NCBI GenBank assembly: GCA_945875045.1
Contig: CAMCIX010000032.1
Span: 1 to 10,049, forward strand
DNA: 10,049 bases
DNA from: an uncultured Clostridia bacterium
GTDB taxonomy: Bacteria; Bacillota; Clostridia; Oscillospirales; Acutalibacteraceae
Direction: 5' to 3'
The notes under the pieces are model-generated. The model had not been told where the DNA came from. It did no database searches and saw only the letters and a program-made list of their open reading frames with translations. Positions 1 through 6,910 of this stretch are shown here, one piece after another. Each line of letters starts with the position of its first letter. Positions within the stretch are counted from its first letter, which is position 1. A program made the translations under genes and the position numbers.

Positions 1-2
1 GG

Positions 3-56
3 CAGGTAATAATTTTGGACGCAGGGCACGGCGGGTTACCTAATACTATAGATTAG
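3..56 (+). pseudogene. 3' remnant of an N-acetylmuramoyl-L-alanine amidase (Amidase_3) gene
   Basis: The frame entering from the left edge reads QVIILDAGHGG, then LPNTID and a stop at 54-56. VIxLDAGHGG is the first strand and first zinc-ligand motif (the His of GHGG) of the LytC/CwlD-type Amidase_3 domain, which hydrolyses the bond between muramic acid and the stem peptide. Normally about 170 more residues with a Glu and a second His follow. Here the match ends at about base 35 and no other forward frame continues it. The gene is therefore broken in the window, by rearrangement, mobile-element insertion or assembly error. The motif is short but specific; the call of a broken gene is inference. 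Confidence 0.5.
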
Positions 57-58
57 GT
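38..58. repeat. Short inverted repeat at the amidase break
   Basis: ACCTAAT (38-44) and ATTAGGT (52-58) are perfect 7-bp inverted arms around a 7-base loop. They lie exactly where the amidase motif is lost and contain its stop codon. They could mark a recombination site or be chance; no partner copy was found elsewhere in the window. Confidence 0.35.
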
Positions 59-93
59 CAAAACACTGCCGTGAAAATTCAATATAAAATACC

Positions 94-131
94 CCGAGAA
101 CCCGCTGTTTATGCGGGTTTTCGGCATTTTA
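94..131 (+). terminator. Rho-independent terminator-like hairpin
   Basis: Arms CCGAGAACCCGC (94-105) and GCGGGTTTTCGG (113-124) form a 12-bp stem with one G-T pair and a 7-base loop. A short T-rich stretch (CATTTTA) follows. It would end transcription entering from the left and insulate the Fic operon. The T-tract is weak, so function is likely but not certain. Confidence 0.65.
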
Positions 132-155
132 CGACAAATTACACTACCCTAAAAG

Positions 156-201
156 ATTATGTTCTACAAATTTGAATATTGATTGACTTGTAGAACATAA
201 T
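156..201. promoter_or_regulatory. 14-bp inverted-repeat operator of the Fic toxin-antitoxin operon
   Basis: ATTATGTTCTACAA (156-169) and TTGTAGAACATAAT (188-201) are perfect 14-bp inverted arms separated by 18 bp, 32 bp start to start. The left arm lies upstream of the -35 hexamer; the right arm overlaps its last base and fills most of the spacer. Both arms are upstream of the -10, so they are not transcribed and cannot be an mRNA hairpin. They should act as DNA, the expected position for a repressor such as the autoregulating antitoxin encoded next. Confidence 0.7.
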
Positions 202-211
202 ATGATATACT
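183..211 (+). promoter_or_regulatory. Sigma-A-type promoter of the Fic operon
   Basis: TTGACT (183-188), a 17-bp spacer and TATACT (206-211) are close to the sigma-A consensus. The -10 ends about 20 bases before the antitoxin start, giving a short leader. Confidence 0.8.
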
Positions 212-232
212 ATTATCATAGAGGTGACGAGT

Positions 233-757
233 GTGTATTTTGATATTACAAATGAATATATGGCACTGTTAAAACAAAAGTGTATGATAGAGTCGGAACT
301 CAAAACATGTCCTAAAGGATATATTTATAAAAAGAAAATCGGCGATAAGGAATATGCTTATCTGAAATATCGTAACGGCACAACAGTTGAAAGTGTTTAT
401 CTGAAAAATAATGAGGCTGAGGAGATTGAGTCAAAACTAAATCTACGCAAAACTTATGAAGAAAAGTTGCCGAAAATCAATAGTCGGCTTATGGAAATTG
501 AAAGGGCTGCAGGATATTTGAGTAACGCCCTTTCAAGGCAATTAAATGTTTTAAAACTTTCTATCCCTATGGAAAGCCTTTCAAGCGCTGAAAGATTTTT
601 GAGTCTATCATTTTCGGATGCTATGACCTCAATCGAAGGCATACCGGTTACAGATGATGTGCGTAAAATTCTGAGTGCCTGGCAAAACGGCAAAAAAACA
701 TTTTCCTCAATTTTCACTGATACTCTAAGACAATACGGCTTTATAACGGAGGAATAA
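233..757 (+). CDS. Fic-associated antitoxin with coiled-coil N-terminal module
   Basis: Predicted antitoxin of 174 residues for the Fic protein encoded 3 bases downstream. The frame is open from a GTG at 224, but GAGGTGA (221-227) is the ribosome binding site, so the GTG at 233 with 5-base spacing is the better start. Residues about 5-95 hold a helix, a basic hairpin (KKKIGDKEYAYLKYRNG) and a charged coiled coil; this part aligns with the N-terminus of the fused Fic protein at 7694. Near the C-terminus MTSIEGIPVTDD, then a helix with WQNGK and a terminal RQYG, resembles the VbhA-type inhibitory helix. In that family a Glu (here E135) blocks ATP placement by pairing with the second Arg of the Fic motif. 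The usual Ser/Thr four residues before the Glu is Met here. The repeat-bearing promoter suggests autoregulation. Confidence 0.75.
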   Translation: MYFDITNEYMALLKQKCMIESELKTCPKGYIYKKKIGDKEYAYLKYRNGTTVESVYLKNNEAEEIESKLNLRKTYEEKLPKINSRLMEIERAAGYLSNALSRQLNVLKLSIPMESLSSAERFLSLSFSDAMTSIEGIPVTDDVRKILSAWQNGKKTFSSIFTDTLRQYGFITEE

Positions 758-760
758 CCA

Positions 761-1471
761 ATGCGTGACCCTTATTTGTATGATGATGCAAATGTTCTTA
801 AAAACTTTGCAAATATAAAAAATGCCGAGCGTTTGCGTAAGGCTGAGGCGGATATTACGGGTATTGCAATGGCGGCAGTTTATAATTTGAAGTACGATAA
901 ATTCAACACCGAAACCCTTTGCGATATCCATAAAAATATCTTCGGTCAAATTTATGATTGGGCAGGCGAGTTTCGTACTATACAAATGGTAAAATACGAA
1001 GATGTCCTCGGCGGTGATACCGTTCGTTATGCTTATCCTAAAGAAATTAAAAAGCAACTAAACGAAACAATGAAAGAAATCGCCAAGCTAAAAAGAACCG
1101 GCGATAACGATAAGGATATAGTTTTCAGACTCGTTCGTATTATCGCAAGCATCTGGCAGACACACCCTTTCCGTGAGGGGAACACAAGAACTGTTATAGT
1201 GTTTGCTATACTCCTTGCAAAATCATTGGGATTTGAAGTTGAACACGAACTTTTCAAAACCAATTCTGCCTATGTCCGCAACGCACTTGTCTGGGCGTCA
1301 CAAGGTATTTATTCAAAATACGAATACTTAGAGCGTATTTTCTTCGACGCAATCCTCGGAGAAGACAATAAAGCAAATGATACCCCCGAAACCAAATCCG
1401 GCAAATATGATGCTATCGGTGATTATAAAATAAAAGACTATAAAGAAAGATCGCATGAGTATAAGGATTAA
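761..1471 (+). CDS. Fic-domain toxin (AMPylator)
   Basis: A 236-residue Fic protein. Fic enzymes usually transfer AMP from ATP to a hydroxyl group on a target protein; the target cannot be read here. The catalytic motif is HPFREGNTRT (H135 to T144): catalytic H135, acidic E139 for the metal ion, and R143, the residue normally contacted by the inhibitory Glu of the antitoxin. IYDWAGEFRT near residue 67 is the usual segment before the flap, and the YEDVLGGDTV region is the likely flap. Thr replaces the more common Gly of the GNGR box, a variant I believe is frequent in Firmicutes. Start ATG 761 follows GGAGG (748-752). The antitoxin stop lies 3 bases upstream, so the pair is coupled. The last 40 residues are Lys/Asp/Tyr-rich and probably disordered. 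Confidence 0.88.
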   Translation: MRDPYLYDDANVLKNFANIKNAERLRKAEADITGIAMAAVYNLKYDKFNTETLCDIHKNIFGQIYDWAGEFRTIQMVKYEDVLGGDTVRYAYPKEIKKQLNETMKEIAKLKRTGDNDKDIVFRLVRIIASIWQTHPFREGNTRTVIVFAILLAKSLGFEVEHELFKTNSAYVRNALVWASQGIYSKYEYLERIFFDAILGEDNKANDTPETKSGKYDAIGDYKIKDYKERSHEYKD

Positions 1472-1508
1472 TAATATAAACTATTGAACTAAATTAAGAA
1501 CACCAAAA

Positions 1509-1580
1509 GAAATATATCGAGTATTTTAATATATTTCCGAAAATTATTGACATATTTCTTTTTGTACAGTATAATATTTC
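1509..1580. promoter_or_regulatory. Four phased ATATTTC elements over the HTH-AAA promoter
   Basis: ATATTTC occurs at 1531-1537, 1552-1558 and 1574-1580, and inverted (GAAATAT) at 1509-1515. The start positions are 22, 21 and 22 bp apart, about two helical turns, so all sit on one DNA face. They run from upstream of the -35 to just past the -10. The first and second extend to a 9-bp inverted repeat (1509-1517 and 1529-1537); the first and third to an 11-bp one (1505-1515 and 1552-1562). This suggests an operator, perhaps for the HTH protein encoded next. The AT-rich words raise the chance of coincidence. Confidence 0.45.
1547..1575 (+). promoter_or_regulatory. Perfect sigma-A consensus promoter
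   Basis: TTGACA (1547-1552), 17 bp, TATAAT (1570-1575). AGGAGG (1594-1599) follows nine bases before ATG 1609. With no repressor bound this should be a strong promoter with strong translation, which suggests that the overlapping repeats hold it down. Confidence 0.9.
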
Positions 1581-1608
1581 TGTAAAGAAAACGAGGAGGA
1601 AAGATACA

Positions 1609-3471
1609 ATGTCGGATACTATGAGTGTTAAGGAAGCAGCCGATCTTTGGAATTTGACTAGCAGACGAGTAACTTCTCTTTGCAAAGAAGGCAAGATTAA
1701 GGGTGCCAAAAAAGATGGTCGCTCTTGGATTATTCCGTCCAATGCCGAGAGACCTATCGATAACCGTGTTAAGACCGGCAATTATAAGAAAACAAATACA
1801 GAATCTAAATTGCCACTCCCTATAGGTATTTCCGATTATCGTTTGGCATCTTCTGATTATTACTATGTGGATAAAACGATGATGATTAAAGATTTTATTG
1901 ATGAACGCCCAATGGTATCTTTATTTACCCGCCCGCGTCGATTTGGCAAGACTCTAAATATGGATATGCTTCGCACTTTCTTTGAAAAAACAGATAAAGA
2001 TACTTTTATCTACTTTAAGGATAAAAAAATTTGGGCTTGCGGTAAAAAATATCAAGATTATCAAGGCAAATATCCTGTAATTTTCGTTTCCTTTAAAGAT
2101 GTTAAATGCAATACTTGGCAAGAAACCTATGATATGCTTTCAATGATCATTCGCAAAGAATTTCAACGCCATAGTGAACTTGCAAACAGTGCCAAACTTA
2201 CAGCAACCGAAAAACAAGATTTTAACAATTACCTCCATGAACAATTTAATGAAGCAAAAATGATGATGTCGTTTTCCGCACTATCGCAAATGTTACATGA
2301 ACATTATGGCGAAAAAACAATTATTATTATCGATGAATATGACACTCCCATACAACAAGGCCATACAAAAGGTTTTTATGATGAAGTTATAAACTTTATG
2401 AGAAATCTATTTTCCGGAGGTCTTAAGGATAATTCTCATTTAGCCTATGGTTTTATGACAGGTATTTTACGGGTTGCCAAAGAAAGTATTTTTAGCGGTC
2501 TAAACAACTTAAAAATCAATTCTATTTTAGACAATAAGTACAGTGAGTATTTCGGTTTCACCTCTAAAGAGGTTAAAGAAATGTTAAAATACTACGGAGC
2601 AAAAGATAAATACTCGGAAATATGTGAATGGTATGACGGATATAGATTTGGAAATACAGAAATTTTTAATCCGTGGTCTGTTATTAATTATATCAATAAT
2701 GAATTTCAACCCAGAGCATATTGGCAATCTACGGGTAGTAATGACATTATCGGAGAAATACTTGCTCAGGCAGACGAGGATATATACGAAAAACTAGATG
2801 CTCTATTAAAAGGAGAAGCATTCTTAACATACATTGATACAGGTGTCATATATCCCCAAATTCAAAGTAATCCTTCGTCAATATACAGTTTTTTGCTTGT
2901 GGCCGGATATTTAAAGATGGTTAAAACCGACACCGCACCCAGCGGAGATTTTATGTGTGAAGTTGCTTTGCCGAATAGGGAAATTAACTTTGTTTATAAC
3001 AAAGAAATTTTACAAAAACTAAATCATATCATACCGCAGTCAACAGCAATCTATATCCAAGAGGCAATTTTTACGGGAGATTCCGAAAAACTTCAAAAGA
3101 ACATAGAAAAGCTGCTTATCCATTCTGTCAGTTGTTATGATACGGCAAAAGAAACATTCTATCATGGGCTTATTCTGGGGCTTTGTGCAATTTTGGATAA
3201 TCGCTACTATATTACTTCTAATCGCGAATCAGGAATCGGCCGTTATGATATTGCACTGTGTCCTAAGGATTTAAAATTGCCGGGAATAATAATAGAACTA
3301 AAAGCTGAAAAAGATTGTAATGAGACAGAACTCGAAAAACTTTCTCAACATGCACTTAAGCAAATTGAAGACAAAAAATATGATGCGGATATGAAAGCAA
3401 AAGGTGTTACTACTATTTTAAAATACGGTGTCGCCTTTAGTGGGAAAACAGTCAAGATTAGTATGAAATAA
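1609..3471 (+). CDS. HTH-AAA ATPase-PD-(D/E)XK nuclease fusion
   Basis: A 620-residue protein with three parts. Residues 1-60 are a MerR/excisionase-like helix-turn-helix (SVKEAADLWNLTSRRV, then a GRSWIIP wing). From about 65 comes the clostridial AAA-ATPase-like domain (PF09820 type): IGISDYR and YYVDKT, the family's atypical P-loop RPRRFGKT (K114) and Walker B IIIIDEYD (D242, E243). The C-terminus is a PD-(D/E)XK nuclease-like domain (PDDEXK_9/DUF1703 type): FYHGLILGL, then D547, E563 and K565 in GRYDI...IIIELKA, all present. The family is abundant in Clostridia and Bacteroidetes, is thought to be linked to mobile or conflict elements, and has no settled function. The HTH could bind the repeats in its own promoter. 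The next gene starts 35 bases later with no clear promoter between, so the two are probably cotranscribed. Confidence 0.85.
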   Translation: MSDTMSVKEAADLWNLTSRRVTSLCKEGKIKGAKKDGRSWIIPSNAERPIDNRVKTGNYKKTNTESKLPLPIGISDYRLASSDYYYVDKTMMIKDFIDERPMVSLFTRPRRFGKTLNMDMLRTFFEKTDKDTFIYFKDKKIWACGKKYQDYQGKYPVIFVSFKDVKCNTWQETYDMLSMIIRKEFQRHSELANSAKLTATEKQDFNNYLHEQFNEAKMMMSFSALSQMLHEHYGEKTIIIIDEYDTPIQQGHTKGFYDEVINFMRNLFSGGLKDNSHLAYGFMTGILRVAKESIFSGLNNLKINSILDNKYSEYFGFTSKEVKEMLKYYGAKDKYSEICEWYDGYRFGNTEIFNPWSVINYINNEFQPRAYWQSTGSNDIIGEILAQADEDIYEKLDALLKGEAFLTYIDTGVIYPQIQSNPSSIYSFLLVAGYLKMVKTDTAPSGDFMCEVALPNREINFVYNKEILQKLNHIIPQSTAIYIQEAIFTGDSEKLQKNIEKLLIHSVSCYDTAKETFYHGLILGLCAILDNRYYITSNRESGIGRYDIALCPKDLKLPGIIIELKAEKDCNETELEKLSQHALKQIEDKKYDADMKAKGVTTILKYGVAFSGKTVKISMK

Positions 3472-3505
3472 TCATAATGTCAAGAACATTAAGCGAGGTT
3501 AGACT

Positions 3506-6361
3506 ATGACCTATGACGAATTATTCGTTAAATACAAAGAACTTTCTGCAGAAAATCAAAAGTTGAAAGCAGAAAATGCAGAACTGCGTACAAAGTTAGG
3601 TTTATTTGCCACTCCCCACAAAACCGAAACAACCGGTGAAATCATAATTAATAAATACAGTTCTTCCGAAGATAAAATCAATTTGTTTATGTCTCTCTTT
3701 GTAGGCAGATATGATGTTTATGCAAAGCGGTGGTACAGCACTAAAACCAAAAAGTCGGGTTATCAGCCGGTTTGCGGCAATGAGTGGAGCGAGGTTTGCA
3801 ATAAACAAAAAAATAAATGCAACAACTGTCCTAACCGAAAACTTTTACCGCTTGATAGCAAAGCAATATTCAATCACCTAAGGGGAACCGATAAATATAG
3901 TCGTGATGTTGTTGGCATCTATCCTATGCAAAAGGATGAGACCTGCCGTTTTTTAGCTGTTGATTTTGATGATAAAGATTTTGAACATGCATCACTCGCG
4001 TTTAAAAACGCATGTCATAAAAACAACATTCCGGCATATATTGAGCGTTCTCGTTCGGGTAGCGGCGCTCATGTATGGATTTTCTTCAGCGAACCCATTG
4101 AGGCAGCCGTTGCAAGAAAATTAGGTAGCGGTCTTTTAACCTTGGCAATGCAAAATCAAAGCGGAATCAAGTTCACATCTTATGACCGTCTTTTCCCAAA
4201 TCAAGATACAATGCCTAAAGGAGGTTTTGGCAATCTAATAGCTTTACCTTTACAGGGACTCGCCAGAAAAAATCATAACAGCGAGTTTGTTGATGATAAT
4301 TTTGTTGCCTTCCCTGACCAATGGGCATTTTTGTCAAACATACAAAAGCTTAACACAACCGAAGTGACGAACATTATAAGCGAAATTTGTCCGCATAATG
4401 AACTTGGCGATTTAGTAAGGGATAATGAAGAAAAAAGAAAGCCTTGGGAAACAAAAGAAGAAAAACCTTTAGTATTCTCGGATTTTACCGGGAATATAAA
4501 AATTTTCAAAGCCAATATGCTTTATATTAAAAAGCATAATTTATCTCATAAAGCAATTTATAAAATTCGCCGTCTGGCAGCTTTTAAAAATCCTGAATTT
4601 TACAAAGCTCAAGCTATGAGACTGCCGATATATAATAAACCTCGCATTATATCTGCCGCAGAAGAAACAGAAGAATATTTAGGTCTTCCACGAGGATGCG
4701 AAGAAGGTCTTGTTTCTTTATTAGATTCCGCAAATGCAAATTATCTTATAGAGGACAAAACAAATACTGGCAGCAAAATTGATATATCCTTTAATGGTAA
4801 TTTAAGAGAAGACCAAATGCCTGCCGCTAAAGCCTTGCTTATGCACGATAATGGCGTTTTAGCCGCGACAACTGCATTTGGAAAGACGGTTATCGGCTCT
4901 TACTTGATATCAGAGCGAAAGGTTAACACGCTTGTTTTAGTGCATACAAGTGCGTTACTTACCCAATGGAAAAATTCTTTAAATCAGTTTTTAAATATTA
5001 CTGCCACTCCACCCGAAAAGCGACCGGGCAGAGGGAGACAAAAACAATGGAGTCCTATCGGAATAATAGGTTCCGGCAAAGAAAACCCTTCCGGTATTAT
5101 TGATGTTGCAATTATGCAGTCGCTTTTTGATGGAGATGAAGTCAAGAAACTTGTTCGTAATTACGGCATGATAATTGTAGATGAGTGTCACCATGTTCCG
5201 GCATTAAATTTTGAGAAAATCTTGAAATTTGCAAATGCAAAATATGTATATGGCCTTTCGGCTACTCCAACCCGTCAGGATGGGCACCATCCGCTTATAT
5301 TTATGCAATGCGGTCCAATCAGACATTTGGTTGATGCCAAATCTCAAGCACAAAATCGAGGCTTTTCTCATTATATTATCCCTCGTTTTACCTCTTTTCG
5401 TTCTCTTAATTCCAAAGAAAAAGCCATTACACAAATTTATACCGAAATCACGGAAAATGCAAATAGAAACAAGCAAATAGTAAGTGATGCTATAGATGCA
5501 GTGGAAAACGGTCGCACACCAATAATTATTACCGAACGCACCGAACACATTGAAATTTTAAAAGATATGCTTTTAGGCAAATGTGAAAATATTATAACGC
5601 TTATGGGCAAAATCTCCGCCAAAGAAAAGCGTCAAACTATGGAAAAGCTTTCTAATATTACCGATGGCGAAAAGTTGATAATTATAGCGAGTGGTAAATA
5701 TATAGGCGAAGGCTTTGATTATCCACGATTAGATACCTTGCTTTTAGCAATGCCGATTGCTTGGAAGGGAAAAGTTGCGCAGTACGCCGGACGGTTACAC
5801 CGCAATTACAAAGGTAAAAACGAAGTGCAGATTTTGGATTATGTTGATATTCGTGTACCTGTACTTGAGCGTATGTATCAAAAACGGCTGAAAAGTTATT
5901 CCGCAATAGGATACCAAACCAAAATAATCGAGAACACGTTCAATTCACCAAGTATAATTTATGACGGTAAAAGTTTCTTGCCGGTTTACTACAACGACTT
6001 TAACAGTGCCTTATGCGAAATTGTAATTGTTTGTCCGTTCATGAGAAAAAGCAGAGTTACCCAGCTTTTGAAAGTTCTTTCACCACTCATATCAAAGAAT
6101 ATAGCAATCACTGTGATTACACGACCTCCTGAAGATTTTAAAGAAGTTGACCGCATTTCAGTTAGCGAAAATATATCTAAGCTTGAATCATCGGGAATTA
6201 CAGTTAAACTTAAATCTGACTTCCATCAAAAATTCACCATAATAGATAACACCACCATTTGGTATGGTAGCGTGAATTTCCTTTCCTTCGGTTCACACGA
6301 AGAAAGTATTATGAGATTCGAAAGTACAGATATAGCGACAGAACTGCTCGCAAGCCTGTAA
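3506..6361 (+). CDS. TOTE-type primase-SF2 helicase-PLD nuclease fusion
   Basis: A 951-residue multidomain protein. Residues 1-32 are a leucine-rich coiled coil. Residues about 55-290 are an archaeo-eukaryotic primase domain of the kind named after TOTE conflict systems: a four-Cys cluster (C90, C98, C105, C108) likely to bind zinc, the metal-binding VDFDD (D153, D155) and the sxH-type SGSGAH (H189). Residues about 430-800 are an SF2 DEAD/DEAH-type helicase: TTAFGKT (K460), VDECHH (D559), LSATPTR (S585) and QYAGRLHR (Q759 to R766). The C-terminus is a phospholipase-D-type nuclease half-site, HxK(x)4D (H907, K909, D914), followed by GSVNF. One HKD motif implies dimerisation, as in BfiI-type nucleases. 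All visible catalytic residues are intact. Start ATG 3506 has GAGG at 3495-3498. Inferred role: ATP-driven DNA unwinding or translocation with nucleotidyl transfer and cleavage, in defence or inter-element conflict. Confidence 0.87.
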   Translation: MTYDELFVKYKELSAENQKLKAENAELRTKLGLFATPHKTETTGEIIINKYSSSEDKINLFMSLFVGRYDVYAKRWYSTKTKKSGYQPVCGNEWSEVCNKQKNKCNNCPNRKLLPLDSKAIFNHLRGTDKYSRDVVGIYPMQKDETCRFLAVDFDDKDFEHASLAFKNACHKNNIPAYIERSRSGSGAHVWIFFSEPIEAAVARKLGSGLLTLAMQNQSGIKFTSYDRLFPNQDTMPKGGFGNLIALPLQGLARKNHNSEFVDDNFVAFPDQWAFLSNIQKLNTTEVTNIISEICPHNELGDLVRDNEEKRKPWETKEEKPLVFSDFTGNIKIFKANMLYIKKHNLSHKAIYKIRRLAAFKNPEFYKAQAMRLPIYNKPRIISAAEETEEYLGLPRGCEEGLVSLLDSANANYLIEDKTNTGSKIDISFNGNLREDQMPAAKALLMHDNGVLAATTAFGKTVIGSYLISERKVNTLVLVHTSALLTQWKNSLNQFLNITATPPEKRPGRGRQKQWSPIGIIGSGKENPSGIIDVAIMQSLFDGDEVKKLVRNYGMIIVDECHHVPALNFEKILKFANAKYVYGLSATPTRQDGHHPLIFMQCGPIRHLVDAKSQAQNRGFSHYIIPRFTSFRSLNSKEKAITQIYTEITENANRNKQIVSDAIDAVENGRTPIIITERTEHIEILKDMLLGKCENIITLMGKISAKEKRQTMEKLSNITDGEKLIIIASGKYIGEGFDYPRLDTLLLAMPIAWKGKVAQYAGRLHRNYKGKNEVQILDYVDIRVPVLERMYQKRLKSYSAIGYQTKIIENTFNSPSIIYDGKSFLPVYYNDFNSALCEIVIVCPFMRKSRVTQLLKVLSPLISKNIAITVITRPPEDFKEVDRISVSENISKLESSGITVKLKSDFHQKFTIIDNTTIWYGSVNFLSFGSHEESIMRFESTDIATELLASL

Positions 6362-6383
6362 TATAGGTATTTTGTGCAACTAA

Positions 6384-6509
6384 CCTCCCCTTTTCAACAG
6401 TCTAAAAAGGAAAATTTTTGAGACGACTACTGCTGAGGAAATGTTAAGAAAACACCGTGATTTTTTATCTCCAATTATTTCCTTCATCTGTGCGGGTCTC
6501 AGGGCTTAA
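6384..6509 (+). other. Intergenic stretch with a short unrecognised reading frame, possible relic
   Basis: The 179 bases from 6362 to 6540 hold no full gene. One frame is open from 6384 to the stop at 6507-6509 and includes the protein-like stretch FETTTAEEMLRKHRDFLS, with an internal ATG at 6441. I do not recognise it. It has no proper ribosome binding site and lies in a region with other truncated genes, so a decayed gene tail is the likeliest reading. Chance is also possible. Confidence 0.2.
6389..6419 (+). terminator. Weak terminator candidate after the primase-helicase gene
   Basis: CCTTTT (6389-6394) can pair with AAAAGG (6405-6410) around a 10-base loop, followed by AAAATTTTT. The stem is short and AT-rich, so this is only a possible terminator, placed correctly 28 bases after the stop. 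Confidence 0.25.
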
Positions 6510-6540
6510 AAATAGGTGCGGCTATAAAGGAGTATTTGTT

Positions 6541-6651
6541 ATGATTCACTATATGAATCTTGTTCCATCTGCTTTTGTAAAAATTGCAGATGGTAGTAAA
6601 ACAATTGAATTAAGGATAAATGATGAAAAGCGGCAATATATATGCTTATAA
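6541..6651 (+). pseudogene. Truncated ASCH-domain gene (5' end only)
   Basis: ATG 6541 has a good AAGGAG (6527-6532) eight bases upstream. The 36 codons begin MIHYMNLVPSAFVKIADG, followed by KTIELRINDEKRQ. This matches the start of ASCH-domain proteins (M-x-L-x-P-x-x-F-x-x-I-x-x-G-x-K-T-I-E-x-R-x-x-D-x-K-R), a PUA-like fold thought to bind RNA or modified nucleotides. ASCH proteins are usually about 100 residues or more. Here the match ends after DEKRQ (near 6635) and the frame stops. The GNAT reading frame opens inside this relic in another frame, so a deletion probably joined the 5' end of an ASCH gene to the 3' part of a GNAT gene. Confidence 0.65.
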
Positions 6652-6910
6652 ACATAACGGCGAATACAAAGGAATAATTGTATTTAAAATAAAAGAGCAA
6701 ACCGCCGAAATATTGGATATTGCCGTAAAACCCGAATATCAGGGACAAGGTATCGGCAGTATGCTTATAGATTACATTTTCAGTAAATTTGCGGTCAGTA
6801 AAATCACCGCTGAAACCGATGATGATATTATTAATTTTTATAAAAAGTATGGGTTTATAATTGCAGACACAAAAGTCGCATTTGACACCAAAAGGTATGT
6901 GCGTTTGTGA
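6623..6910 (+). CDS. GNAT-family N-acetyltransferase, N-terminally short
   Basis: The acetyl-CoA-binding core of a GNAT enzyme is clear: strand EILDIAV, then KPEYQGQGIGSMLI with the pyrophosphate-binding Q/R-x-x-G-x-G/A loop (GQGIG near residue 43), and the C-terminal DDDIINFYKKYGF signature. The protein has only 95-96 residues against a usual 140 or more, and lacks the first helices that help bind the acceptor. Two ATGs are possible, 6620 and 6623; AAGGA at 6612-6616 is better spaced (6 bases) for 6623. That ribosome binding site lies inside the ASCH relic, which supports a secondary junction. It may be active on an unknown acceptor or may be a remnant. Its end overlaps the methyltransferase start by 14 bases. 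Confidence 0.7.
   Translation: MKSGNIYAYKHNGEYKGIIVFKIKEQTAEILDIAVKPEYQGQGIGSMLIDYIFSKFAVSKITAETDDDIINFYKKYGFIIADTKVAFDTKRYVRL

Noticed and set aside
224..232. GTG at 224 as the antitoxin start
   Set aside because: It lies inside the ribosome binding site GAGGTGA (221-227); the in-frame GTG at 233 is correctly spaced.
454..1263. Minus-strand open frames across the Fic operon
   Set aside because: They are opposite recognised antitoxin and Fic coding sequence, with no start signals or family match.
3475..3491. TAATGT-CAAGA-ACATTA hairpin between the AAA and primase genes
   Set aside because: It has only a 6-bp AT-rich stem and no T-tract, so it is not credible as a terminator; the two genes are better read as one operon.
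5204..5622. Minus- and plus-strand open frames within the helicase region
   Set aside because: They overlap conserved helicase motifs in the main frame and read as composition shadows.
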